Source: Deltaproteobacteria bacterium (GTDB lineage: Bacteria > Desulfobacterota > GWC2-55-46 > UBA9637 > GWC2-42-11). Taken from it: a DNA stretch of 53,573 bases. Every line of letters starts with the position of its first letter. Position 1 is the first letter of the stretch. The DNA lies in the NCBI GenBank assembly GCA_016234925.1, contig JACRNI010000033.1, positions 1 to 53,573 on the forward strand, written 5' to 3'. The translations under genes were made by a program, and so were the position numbers. The notes beneath the pieces were generated by a model, which did no database searches, was not told where the DNA came from, and worked only from the letters and a program-made list of their open reading frames with translations. Positions 1 through 8,209 of this stretch are shown here, one piece after another.

Positions 1-389
1 GAGTGTTTGATTTTGCAGGGGATTCTTTTGTAGGGGCTTGATTTATCAAGCCCATTATTGCGGGTGTCATAAATGCCACCCCTACATTTTTTGGTTCAAT
101 GAATTGAACCCCTACATCACTCACTGCTATTTTTGGCTTCCATGCCAAAAATTTTATTGTAATCAAACCTAAAGGTTTGAGTTACTGTAACTCAAGGCTT
201 TAGCCTTGAGGTTTTTTCAAGGTATCAGCACAGTCATTATTACGCAGGCTAAAGCCTGCGGCTACCCCCATCACCTCCTTTCCGACCATATTACCTTTAC
301 CTTTGATAAGTATATCGGATTGGGGAATAAAAACTTTAGGGAAATTTTTTGAGCGTAACATCTTGATACTATTAAATAATTTACAATAA

Positions 390-832
390 CTAAATCCTAA
401 TGTCTAATTTCTAATAAAATGACCAATGACTAAATTCCCAATTTGTTTTTTTGACGCGATTTATTAACAATTGAAGAAAAAATTAAGTTTAATTCATTTG
501 CTTCTCGCCAAAGAATTCTGGCGTCATCTTTGAGTTCAGGCACAGATACAGAAATCATCCTTAACCAATGTTTAGTTTCCTTAGATTCTTTTTTGCAAAT
601 ACCTAATTTGTGTTCAAAATCTTTTTTAGATTCAGCGCAATCGGCTTCACAATAATTTGCGCCAACACTTGTGCCGGCTTTAACCAATTGACTTATTAAA
701 GGAACCGTTATTGTGGTTTTGGGTATCTTTTTTGCGAATTCAATAATATCTTCACCGAACTTTGCTGTCCTATCTTCCAAATCATATTTTGTTTTTTTGA
801 CATTTGACATTTTATTAGAAATTAGGATTTAG
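390..832. repeat. Inverted repeat pair flanking the four-helix-bundle gene (390..421 and 808..832)
   Basis: Right arm CATTTTATTAGAAATTAGGATTTAG; reverse complement CTAAATCCTAATTTCTAATAAAATG matches left arm ctaaatcctaat[gtctaat]ttctaataaaatg perfectly apart from a 7-nt insertion. Confidence 0.8.
430..810 (-). CDS. four helix bundle protein (23S rRNA intervening sequence / S23-IVP-like), copy 1
   Basis: 126 aa ORF; IVP-like pattern (PLISQLVKAGTSVGANYCEADCAESKKDFEHKLGICKKESKETKHWLRMI). Start and stop codons both lie in flanking short repeats. Confidence 0.85.
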   Translation of the reverse strand: MSNVKKTKYDLEDRTAKFGEDIIEFAKKIPKTTITVPLISQLVKAGTSVGANYCEADCAESKKDFEHKLGICKKESKETKHWLRMISVSVPELKDDARILWREANELNLIFSSIVNKSRQKNKLGI

Positions 833-841
833 AAATTGTTT

Positions 842-1447
842 TTATGAATTCTCCTCCCCAAACATCTCTTTTTCAATCTCTTCAAATAACGGCATTACCT
901 CATATTCCAGCAAATCCCCTAAAAGGACCATGTCCTGATTTTCCTGAGCCTTTTTCATCTCTTCCATATTTTTAAGGATACGGCTGTGGTATTTAGAAGG
1001 GTCTTGTTTAAACAGGGTTATGTTGTCAGACATTGCGCCTTTGTTAATGACATCAACTGTCTTTATCCACTGCCTTATGTCATCCAAAGTCTTTGACAGC
1101 ATAAAATGCGCATGTTCTTCATTGCCTGAACGAAGCAGTTTTACAATATTTTCAATATTTGATTTTATTGTATTCAGATATTCCTTTGAATGTTCAAGTG
1201 AAGACAGAAAAAACTCGTTCATTGCAGAGGTGAAAATCTTAATCACCTTTTTTTCTGATAAAAGCGCATCAGCAACCTCTTTAGAATGCCAGTCAGGGAC
1301 TAAACTGCCGTCCATCTCAACAGCAGCAACCAGATGTCTCTCTTTATGGAGTTCTTTCTCCAGAGAATTTATCAGGTCAAAAACAGTCGCCTTTTTATCC
1401 TCGTCAGTAAAATCCAGTTTTGTTTCATCAAGATAGATTTCGGTCAT
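842..1447 (-). CDS. conserved hypothetical protein adjacent to Maf genes
   Basis: 201 aa helical ORF; no family recognised with confidence. Confidence 0.6.
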   Translation of the reverse strand: MTEIYLDETKLDFTDEDKKATVFDLINSLEKELHKERHLVAAVEMDGSLVPDWHSKEVADALLSEKKVIKIFTSAMNEFFLSSLEHSKEYLNTIKSNIENIVKLLRSGNEEHAHFMLSKTLDDIRQWIKTVDVINKGAMSDNITLFKQDPSKYHSRILKNMEEMKKAQENQDMVLLGDLLEYEVMPLFEEIEKEMFGEENS

Positions 1448-1458
1448 GTTTACCTCAT

Positions 1459-1608
1459 GATTACACAGATTTTTTAAACACAGATTACACAGATTAAAAG
1501 TTTGTTGAAAAACTCAACAAACTCTGATTGCACAGATAAAAGATTAGATTTCACAGATTAAAACCCATTGAAATATCTGTGTAATCGCTTTTCCTAATCT
1601 GTGTAATC
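1459..1608. repeat. GATTACACAGATT repeat array (locus 1)
   Basis: Several copies of gattacacagatt / aatctgtgtaatc in both orientations. Confidence 0.9.
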
Positions 1609-1638
1609 AAGGCTGTTGATGCCTTTTTCAACAGCCTA

Positions 1639-2106
1639 TTAAAACACTAGTCTTTTCACTTGACAACTCTTATTGCCAAAATTAACCAATAAACCAACTT
1701 TTAGATTAGATGCCTTTAGATAAGAAAGCACCTGATATTCAAAAATTTGTGGAATATTGCCATTCAATGCTTTAAGTTCAACTATAACTTTATTTTCAAT
1801 AATTAAGTCTACAATAAGATTGCCTACTTTTTTGTCTTGATAATAAACATCAAACCGCTTTTCTGTTCTATATTCTAAACCTTCTTGTTCTAAAGTCAGT
1901 TTGAGCGCATTGTGATATACCTTCTCATTAAATCCAGGTCCCAATTCAGAATGAACTTTATAACAACAGGCTATTATTCGTTCTGTAAGAGGGTCTCTAT
2001 CTTTCATCTGTGTAATCTGCCTTTTAATCTGTGTAATCAAGACATCATCAGATGTCTGCGCCTCTAATCTCCGCCCCATTGCTTGTGGCATTGAGCCATT
2101 TGACAT
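1639..2106 (-). CDS. GxxExxY protein (PD-(D/E)XK-like, function unknown)
   Basis: LTERIIACCYKVHSELGPGFNEKVYHNALKLTLEQEGLEY...DLIIENKVIVELKA; N-terminal 'VLITQIKRQITQMKDRD' is encoded by GATTACACAGATT repeats (2005..2038). True start uncertain, probably downstream of 2106. Confidence 0.85.
   Translation of the reverse strand: MSNGSMPQAMGRRLEAQTSDDVLITQIKRQITQMKDRDPLTERIIACCYKVHSELGPGFNEKVYHNALKLTLEQEGLEYRTEKRFDVYYQDKKVGNLIVDLIIENKVIVELKALNGNIPQIFEYQVLSYLKASNLKVGLLVNFGNKSCQVKRLVF
2005..2038. repeat. GATTACACAGATT repeats (locus 2), inside 5' end of the GxxExxY ORF
   Basis: catctgtgtaatctgccttttaatctgtgtaatc. Confidence 0.9.
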
Positions 2107-3325
2107 CTTTGTGTTCCGCTATATACCTTTCTAATTCCCTTAAATATGCTATTAGATTTTTGGAACTCCACAGCATTTTGCCGTCTTTGCCTTTTATCTG
2201 TCTGTAAAGGGGCAGTGTCTTTATCTCCCGCCTGTATAAAACCCCTTCTGAATGGCTGTATCCATTAGAATATGAAAAGTCCGCGCCAATAAAGGTAATG
2301 GGATTGCACCCCATTTTATACGCAAGGTCAACTGCTGCGTGAATTACAGAGCCTCCGGAATATAAAATACCCTTTTCAACCTGCTCATCTGTTAATGGAT
2401 TATCCAAAGTTAAAAATGCCATATATCTCTTGCCTTTCCATGCCTCTAATACACCCGGATCTACCATAGGTCTGTATATAAGGCTTCCTTTTGCTGGCAG
2501 TCCTTTGAAAAACTCAGGCATATCTGACAGCGGGTCTATGGAAACAACATAGTCTATGTCAATGCCTGCTGCAACTAAAGGCTTGTATGCAGCATCAACT
2601 GTGATGATTATAGGAAAATAGGGTTCAAGGGTTCGAGGGTTCGAGTAGCCGCAGGCTTTAGCCTGCGTTAACGCACCCATAAAGGGTGCGGCTGCCAATA
2701 TATTCTCTATATCTTTAGCAAGCGACGGCCCCGCGCCTGCGACAATGCACGGTTTATTTTTATAAATCCCAAAAAGTTCCTTAACGGCTTTGTCATTTCT
2801 GCCGGTCTCCCAGTTTGCAGCAAGATTGCCTTTCAGCAAACCGTCCATCTTTTCCCAATGTTCCTCTATAAACCCTTTGTAAAGCCCTTCTTCAAGCATA
2901 TCCCGCAAAGGGGCAAAATCAGGGGATGCAATCTTTAATGAAGGAGGATGAGAGATGACCAGTATATCTTTCACCTCTCCTTGTTTCATAATATCCGTAA
3001 GTCTTCTTAAATCAAGGAGCAGTTCTATGCGCTCATCTTGAAATATCGGTTCATAGTCAAAATACTTGAACGTTTCCTTAAATAAAGACAGGTTTGTCGG
3101 GAATATATAAAGTTTTTTTATTGCAGGCAGTTCCTTTAATATCTCATTTATAAAATAATCCGCGCCCCATCCGAACAGGATTGCCTTTGGTTTAACCTTG
3201 TCCTTATAGTTTGAAAGAAAATCCCTTATGTCCTTTATTGGGTCGTATTTGCTGTGTATGTAAAGGTTGTTGAATTTAAGCGTCAGAAGACCTGTTCGGG
3301 TCTTTTCAATTTCTACCTGTTTCAC
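2048..3325 (-). CDS. Maf/DUF115 motility-associated factor glycosyltransferase family protein
   Basis: 425 aa; CIVAGAGPSL, IIITVDAAYKPL, YSGGSVIHAAVDLAYKMGCNPITFIGADFSYSNG typical of the family; contains an in-frame palindromic insert near 2645..2696. Confidence 0.85.
   Translation of the reverse strand: MKQVEIEKTRTGLLTLKFNNLYIHSKYDPIKDIRDFLSNYKDKVKPKAILFGWGADYFINEILKELPAIKKLYIFPTNLSLFKETFKYFDYEPIFQDERIELLLDLRRLTDIMKQGEVKDILVISHPPSLKIASPDFAPLRDMLEEGLYKGFIEEHWEKMDGLLKGNLAANWETGRNDKAVKELFGIYKNKPCIVAGAGPSLAKDIENILAAAPFMGALTQAKACGYSNPRTLEPYFPIIITVDAAYKPLVAAGIDIDYVVSIDPLSDMPEFFKGLPAKGSLIYRPMVDPGVLEAWKGKRYMAFLTLDNPLTDEQVEKGILYSGGSVIHAAVDLAYKMGCNPITFIGADFSYSNGYSHSEGVLYRREIKTLPLYRQIKGKDGKMLWSSKNLIAYLRELERYIAEHKDVKWLNATSNGAEIRGADI
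2645..2696. repeat. BIME-like paired hairpin (GTAGCCGCAGGC family), in frame inside maf
   Basis: gtagccgcaggctttagcctgcgttaacgcacccataaagggtgcggctgcc; encodes AAAPFMGALTQAKACGY within Maf. Confidence 0.85.
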
Positions 3326-5228
3326 TCTTTACCTCTGCCTGCATCTCCTCTATCTCCTCAATCGCCTTATCCAGTTTTGGCAGATACATATCGCATGCCT
3401 CAATTACACATTTATATGACTCTGCAACTATATTCAGGTCTTTTTCAAACTGTTTCTCCATATCCTCGTCAAGTTCCTTTCTTAAATATTCCTTTAACTG
3501 ATATGTGGGGTTTGTTACAATCTCCCACAGAAATGCGGCGTCTTCTGATTTATCAAAGAGTTTCTTTTCCAGTTTTTTAATCCTGTCTGTATGTTTTTTA
3601 AATTCATGCGTCATGCCCTTTGCCTTAAAAATCTTGTCTATAATCTTTGTCTCTTTATTTATCGCCTTTGCCGATATGCGGATGCCCTTAACCGCATCTT
3701 TCACCTTTGTAAAAGAATCTATGAGTCCCGCAAAATCAACTTTTGGCTTGTCTTTTTCAACATCAGATATGACATCCTCTATGGATGTTTCTTTATTTAT
3801 GCTGTATTTTTCTATGGCTTCAATAAGTTTAATATGCTCCATGCCCTCTATATATGCCCCGCCCTCTGTCGCATTCACAACAATTTCGGAAGGATGCTCC
3901 TTTTTAAGCCATGCCATATAGTTTTCAAACCACTGATGAAATGTAACCCAGTCATACTTACTGGCAACCCATTCTTCGTTAAGACCTTTCAGCCAGAGGA
4001 CACTGTGTTCCTGAACATATTTTACATCCCCTGAGAGATACATATAATCATAATCAACTTTTACTAAACCTTTTTCCTTATCTATCACTATACTTTTCTC
4101 TTTATACACAGTGCCGTCTGTATAACCCTTGCCTTCACTGAATGAGAGGTCCTGTCCAATAAATACAATGGGATTGCACCCGAACATAAGACCCATATCA
4201 AGCGCAGTGGTTGTAACGCTGCCCCCGCTTGACGGGAAATAACAACTCCCCCATAATTTCATCTGCTCAGCGCTTAAATTTACATATTGGTCATAAAATA
4301 CAAATTTGCCCTTAACATCACTTTTAAACACATTTGGATGAGACAGGTCTCCGAGTATAAGCCTTATCTCCTTATCCTCTTTCCCATTTGTAAAATATTC
4401 AGCAAGGTCTATCTTTTCCGACGCTATAAGAAAATGGGGGATGACGCCGAAATTAAGAAGGGGTTTATAAGCAGTTATGGCGGCGATGATTACTGCCTTG
4501 TCTTTTATATCCTTTAAAAGACGGGCGTTCTTTTTAAGGGAAGGGCCTGCGCCAACAATCACAAGGGGTGTGTCCTTGAACCTGCCATGCAATGCATCTA
4601 TTGCCCTGTATTTTGCAAAGTATTTTAGATTTGCAAGATAATTGTCATTCCACATAACCCTTGATGTTATCTCTGTCTTGATCAGCACCTTATTTGTTAT
4701 ATAGGCGTTCTGCACCCTGTTTGTAAATGCCCTCAATTCTTCAGAAAATGCCTGCTTGTAAGGAGGGGTGTAATAGACAAGCAAATCTTCCATGCCTTCA
4801 GTATGATTTCTTACAGTATCGCCCAGATTATTAAGCGTGTGGCAGAGATGAAAGGAATCTTTTGAAAGCACATCTTTCAGGTCAACTGTTGAAAGCACAG
4901 ATTTTAATATCTCAAGGCGCGGCTCATAAACAATAATCTTTTCTTTCCCTTTTTCCATGAGGAGTCTTGGGATATATGAGCAACCCATGCCGAATAAAAA
5001 CACCCAGTCAAATTTTGATTTGATTATGGCTTCAACCTGCTGATTCGCCTCTTTCCACGGGTCATAGGAACTGTGAAAGTATTTGCCGTTGTATTTGAAT
5101 GTGTCGTCTCCTGTTTTTGTCTTTTCAATCTGGACAGGTTCAACGGCTGGCGATAATTCAAGGGCATCAGCAAGCGCCTTGTTTTTTTTCCTTAATGCCT
5201 CAATGTTTGTATTGAATGTTTGGTTCAT
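3306..5228 (-). CDS. Maf/DUF115 motility-associated factor family protein
   Basis: 640 aa; LVIVGAGPSLKKNARLL, SGGSVTTTALDMGLMFGCNPIVFIGQDLSFSEGKGYTDG. Confidence 0.88.
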   Translation of the reverse strand: MNQTFNTNIEALRKKNKALADALELSPAVEPVQIEKTKTGDDTFKYNGKYFHSSYDPWKEANQQVEAIIKSKFDWVFLFGMGCSYIPRLLMEKGKEKIIVYEPRLEILKSVLSTVDLKDVLSKDSFHLCHTLNNLGDTVRNHTEGMEDLLVYYTPPYKQAFSEELRAFTNRVQNAYITNKVLIKTEITSRVMWNDNYLANLKYFAKYRAIDALHGRFKDTPLVIVGAGPSLKKNARLLKDIKDKAVIIAAITAYKPLLNFGVIPHFLIASEKIDLAEYFTNGKEDKEIRLILGDLSHPNVFKSDVKGKFVFYDQYVNLSAEQMKLWGSCYFPSSGGSVTTTALDMGLMFGCNPIVFIGQDLSFSEGKGYTDGTVYKEKSIVIDKEKGLVKVDYDYMYLSGDVKYVQEHSVLWLKGLNEEWVASKYDWVTFHQWFENYMAWLKKEHPSEIVVNATEGGAYIEGMEHIKLIEAIEKYSINKETSIEDVISDVEKDKPKVDFAGLIDSFTKVKDAVKGIRISAKAINKETKIIDKIFKAKGMTHEFKKHTDRIKKLEKKLFDKSEDAAFLWEIVTNPTYQLKEYLRKELDEDMEKQFEKDLNIVAESYKCVIEACDMYLPKLDKAIEEIEEMQAEVKSETGRN

Positions 5229-5235
5229 AGTTAAA

Positions 5236-5355
5236 TACAGGTAGAGAAAACTACAGGTAGAGTGTAATACAGGTAGAGAGTAATACAGGTAGAGTATTTT
5301 TTACTTTATCTTTACCTGCCTCACCCTTTGCCTGCCTCACCCTTTACCTGCCTCT
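5236..5355. repeat. ACAGGTAGAG / CTTTACCTGCC short tandem repeats, left flank of four-helix gene 2
   Basis: acaggtagagaaaactacaggtagagtgtaatacaggtagagagtaatacaggtagag ... tttacctgcctcaccctttgcctgcctcacc. Confidence 0.85.
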
Positions 5356-5742
5356 CTATCTGTCTTTACTCCTTTTGAGGGATATTATAACTTTATTTAT
5401 CTCATTATCTTTATTTATCTCATTATATACTTTGGATAATCTTTTATTAAGTTTTTCAGAAATGTTTTTATTAAAATACCCCACCCTGATCCCGTATTCC
5501 AAATGACTTTGTGTTTCAGTAACCGAACCTCTGGCAAAGTAGTAAAAGTTGATTTTATCAAGTATATGATTTCGGCCATATGCCTCAGCAATATTAGCAG
5601 AAATACTTAAAGCAGCCCTTCTAATTTGTGAAGTAAAACCATAATCTTCTTTCTTTGGAAGATTCTCTGTAAATTTAAAAAGTTCCTCTGCAACATCCAT
5701 TGCTTCTTGTCAAATAGACATATCTTTAAAAGATTTATACAT
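5356..5742 (-). pseudogene. four helix bundle protein (S23/IVP-like), copy 2, with in-frame TGA at 5710..5712
   Basis: Reading from ATG at 5742: MYKSFKDMSI*QEAMDVAEELFKFTENLPKKEDYGFTSQIRRAALSISANIAEAYGRN; the TGA sits where the family normally has Trp (...xWQxA). Supplied ORF begins at the Met after the stop (5700). Confidence 0.7.
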
Positions 5743-5744
5743 CT

Positions 5745-5779
5745 CTTCCTCTACCTTTACCTGTATTACTCTTTACCTA
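5745..5779. repeat. Inverted partner of the ACAGGTAGAG repeats, right flank of four-helix gene 2
   Basis: Reverse complement ggtaaagagtaatacaggtaaaggtagagg matches left ggtagagagtaatacaggtagag. Confidence 0.8.
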
Positions 5780-7789
5780 TCTTTTTTCTCCTGTAACCGA
5801 AAACCTTATCGTATTATGCCCCCTCCAGACCCAGTATGCTGTGTCGTCTATCTCGCCTATTGAATGATAGACCCTTAAAAAAAACTTGTCATCTACTCCT
5901 TGGTAATGCAGAAGCGGGACTGAAAATAATTGCGCCTTGTCAGTATCAATGCGGATTGACTTTTCCTTGTCGCCGATTGCAAGCCAGCCCTCTGTTGCGC
6001 CAAGACAACTTGATGCAGATACTGTCGGACTCACTGATTCATCGTGTTTCACAACATGCCCGTTCAGATGAAATTTTTCAGGATATAAGCCGCCGTTCAC
6101 TGTCTCAAACCAGAGGCTTTCTTTGTCAAAAACATCGGGCATGATGGTAAATATCCCAAGCCTCAAACACGAGGCAGAAAGTCCGTTGACCTTTAATCTA
6201 TATGTAATATCCACCTGCGGCTTTGATTTGTAAATATCATACTCTTTTAAAACCGTCCCTATTTCAATTGGGATTAAACATGAAACATTAAACCTGTCTT
6301 CGAATTCATTTACCTTTGGCTCAACCTTTTTAAGGTCTGTTATCTTTTTGCCGTCCTTTGCCACATTTATTAAATGACCGGTGAAAAAATCAGCGCCGTA
6401 ATGGACATCGTCATAATAGCCGTGTTCAAGCGTGCCGATAAACGGCTCTTTGCATACTTCGGGAAATGCAAGGGATTTTATTGCCAGCCCCTTGTCGCAG
6501 AGAAATTCAATAGATGTCTTTTCTGTGTTAATCTTTAAGATATTGTCTTTTAGTTGAAACTTTTTAGTTTTGACTTTTGACTTTTGACTTTTGACTTTTG
6601 ACTTTTGACTTTTGACCTCTGTCTCATACTGCAGCCAGCCCATCTTATTCTGAAAATCCAAAAATTTCTCATCTGTTGTGGATGTCCTGAAATCGCTTGC
6701 CCAGAGAAAGCAGAGGGTCTCTTTAAATTCATTAAGTCTATCCTTTGAAACATTTTTTGAAATCTCTAAAATATTTTTATATGCCTGCTCGCACTGGGTA
6801 TTTATATGAACATTGTCCCTGCCTGCAGCCGCCCATCTTGTTGGATTATATTTTTCCTGCTTTTTGCATGGCAGCGGTGTTTCAGGAGATTCAAGATTTA
6901 TCTTATTAAAAGATAATGCTTCCTTACTTTTGCCTTTTGCCTTTTGCCTTTTGCCTTCTTTTATTATCTCGCTTGGCAAAATAAATGCCATCTCTTTATC
7001 TTCAGAAAGTTTCTCAAACAATTCCCTGATTCTATCGTATTCACCTTTCACATCCTTATATTCCCCGGGCCTGTAATCAAATATTTCAGCGTCATTCCCG
7101 TAGATGGGGAAAAAACAGTCGCGGGCCGCAGATTGCGTAGGGGCTTGATTCATCAAGCCCGATTGCTGCTGGTCAAAATGTGAATATAAAAATTTCAAAT
7201 ACTCATCTTGAGACAATTCGCCGTGAACGCATCTTTGAAATTTTTGAAACGCAATGGAGTGGCTCCAGACAACAGTTATATCGTTTTTAATGCCAGCGGC
7301 TGTCTGCGGGAAATAAAGATATTCCTTTGGATAATGGTTATACTGACAGCAGTTATTCCAGTCCATTATAATTGCCTCGTAACCTGCGTCTTTGTATAAA
7401 TCTACAAGCCCTTTTGAATAGACTTGCTCATTTACAAGCGCAATTGCCGGATACCTTCCCAAAAGTTTATTATAATACTTATTGCCGATTTCAAGATTCC
7501 ATTTGTTCACTTGAGCAGGCATAAGAGGCATGATCGCCTGCGAATAGCCTGAGCCTATAAACTCGCATTTGCCTTCGTTCCAGAGTTCTTTTAGCCTCTG
7601 CCTGAATTCAGGACTAATCCTGCTTACCTCTTTAAGCGTCCATGCGGACATCTCAATTGCAGCAGGAAACCCGTGCTCGCACAGTTTCAAGATAGGCCAA
7701 TAGCATCTCTCAACAACTTGCGGAAAATGCTCCTTTGGTATTGCGGAAAATGCAAGGTTGCAGTGAAATATGGTATAAAGATAAAACAT
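5777..7789 (-). CDS. glycoside hydrolase family 57-like protein
   Basis: MFYLYTIFHCNLAFSAIPKEHFPQVVERCYWPIL...FIGSGYSQAIMPLMPAQVNKWNLEIG; contains three in-frame repeat-derived segments. Confidence 0.75.
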   Translation of the reverse strand: MFYLYTIFHCNLAFSAIPKEHFPQVVERCYWPILKLCEHGFPAAIEMSAWTLKEVSRISPEFRQRLKELWNEGKCEFIGSGYSQAIMPLMPAQVNKWNLEIGNKYYNKLLGRYPAIALVNEQVYSKGLVDLYKDAGYEAIIMDWNNCCQYNHYPKEYLYFPQTAAGIKNDITVVWSHSIAFQKFQRCVHGELSQDEYLKFLYSHFDQQQSGLMNQAPTQSAARDCFFPIYGNDAEIFDYRPGEYKDVKGEYDRIRELFEKLSEDKEMAFILPSEIIKEGKRQKAKGKSKEALSFNKINLESPETPLPCKKQEKYNPTRWAAAGRDNVHINTQCEQAYKNILEISKNVSKDRLNEFKETLCFLWASDFRTSTTDEKFLDFQNKMGWLQYETEVKSQKSKVKSQKSKVKTKKFQLKDNILKINTEKTSIEFLCDKGLAIKSLAFPEVCKEPFIGTLEHGYYDDVHYGADFFTGHLINVAKDGKKITDLKKVEPKVNEFEDRFNVSCLIPIEIGTVLKEYDIYKSKPQVDITYRLKVNGLSASCLRLGIFTIMPDVFDKESLWFETVNGGLYPEKFHLNGHVVKHDESVSPTVSASSCLGATEGWLAIGDKEKSIRIDTDKAQLFSVPLLHYQGVDDKFFLRVYHSIGEIDDTAYWVWRGHNTIRFSVTGEKR
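6562..6616. repeat. Tandem repeat of CTTTTGACTTTTGA units inside the GH57-like CDS
   Basis: Encodes KSQKSKVKSQKSKVK; a second related array (ttgccttttgcc, about 6928..6960) encodes KRQKAKGKSK. Confidence 0.85.
7137..7160. repeat. Single REP-like hairpin in the GH57-like CDS
   Basis: GTAG-GGGCTTGAT-TC-ATCAAGCCC; encodes GLMNQAPT. Confidence 0.8.
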
Positions 7790-7792
7790 GGC

Positions 7793-8016
7793 TTAACCCT
7801 TAATCCAATCCTCCCATGCGCCGATAACACTCAAAAGACCTTTCTTTTTTTCAGGCATTATAGTTCCTTCTATGCTCTCCAACTCCTTTATATTAACCAA
7901 TGCCGCCATTGGCTTGCCTTTTTTTCTATTATAAAATGCTTGCCCTCTCGGGCAACCTCAATCATAACCTCAGAGAAATGCCTTTTAACCTCTGCAACCC
8001 CGATAACCTTTGACAT
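7793..8016 (-). pseudogene. Phd/YefM-like antitoxin with a one-nt frameshift in an A-run
   Basis: Not in ORF track. Frame 1: MSKVIGVAEVKRHFSEVMIEVAREGKHFIIEKK; after adding one A to the A7 tract near 7919..7925: GKPMAALVNIKELESIEGTIMPEKKKGLLSVIGAWEDWIKG*. Confidence 0.75.
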
Positions 8017-8092
8017 ATCCAGCCCCTCCTTTATAATATAAATACCATAATGACATTATGGTGAAAATAGGGACACCAAGCTGTCCCAAAAT

Positions 8093-8148
8093 GTAGGGGT
8101 TCAATTTATTGAACCCGATATATTGGGCTTGATAAATCAAGCCCCTAC
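8093..8148. repeat. BIME-like paired hairpin
   Basis: GTAGGGGTTCAATTTATTGAACCCgatatattGGGCTTGATAAATCAAGCCCCTAC. Confidence 0.85.
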
Positions 8149-8209
8149 AATATTTTGGGGTAGAATTGATTTTTATGAGAATTTTGGGACAACCTGACAC
8201 TCCCATTTT

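Noticed and set aside
390-832. Diversity-generating retroelement using the four-helix protein as Avd
   Set aside because: No reverse transcriptase, template/variable repeat pair or C-type lectin target recognised in the window.
1020-1436. Antisense ORFs such as 1020..1436, 3505..3921, 20088..20627 and 34454..34807
   Set aside because: They lie opposite strongly supported CDSs, have low-complexity Ser/Phe-rich translations and no recognisable family.
1459-1608. GATTACACAGATT array as a CRISPR
   Set aside because: Units occur in both orientations with irregular short spacing, no uniform unique spacers, and no cas genes in the window.
5710-5712. TGA read as Trp (alternative genetic code)
   Set aside because: TGA terminates several intact genes here (for example the fsa-like gene at 12968 and HicB at 39694), so general reassignment is not supported.
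7985-8206. ORF of 73 aa as a real gene
   Set aside because: Its sequence is almost entirely BIME/palindromic DNA (GLIYQAQYIGFNKLNPYI) plus the start of the Phd-like remnant on the same strand.
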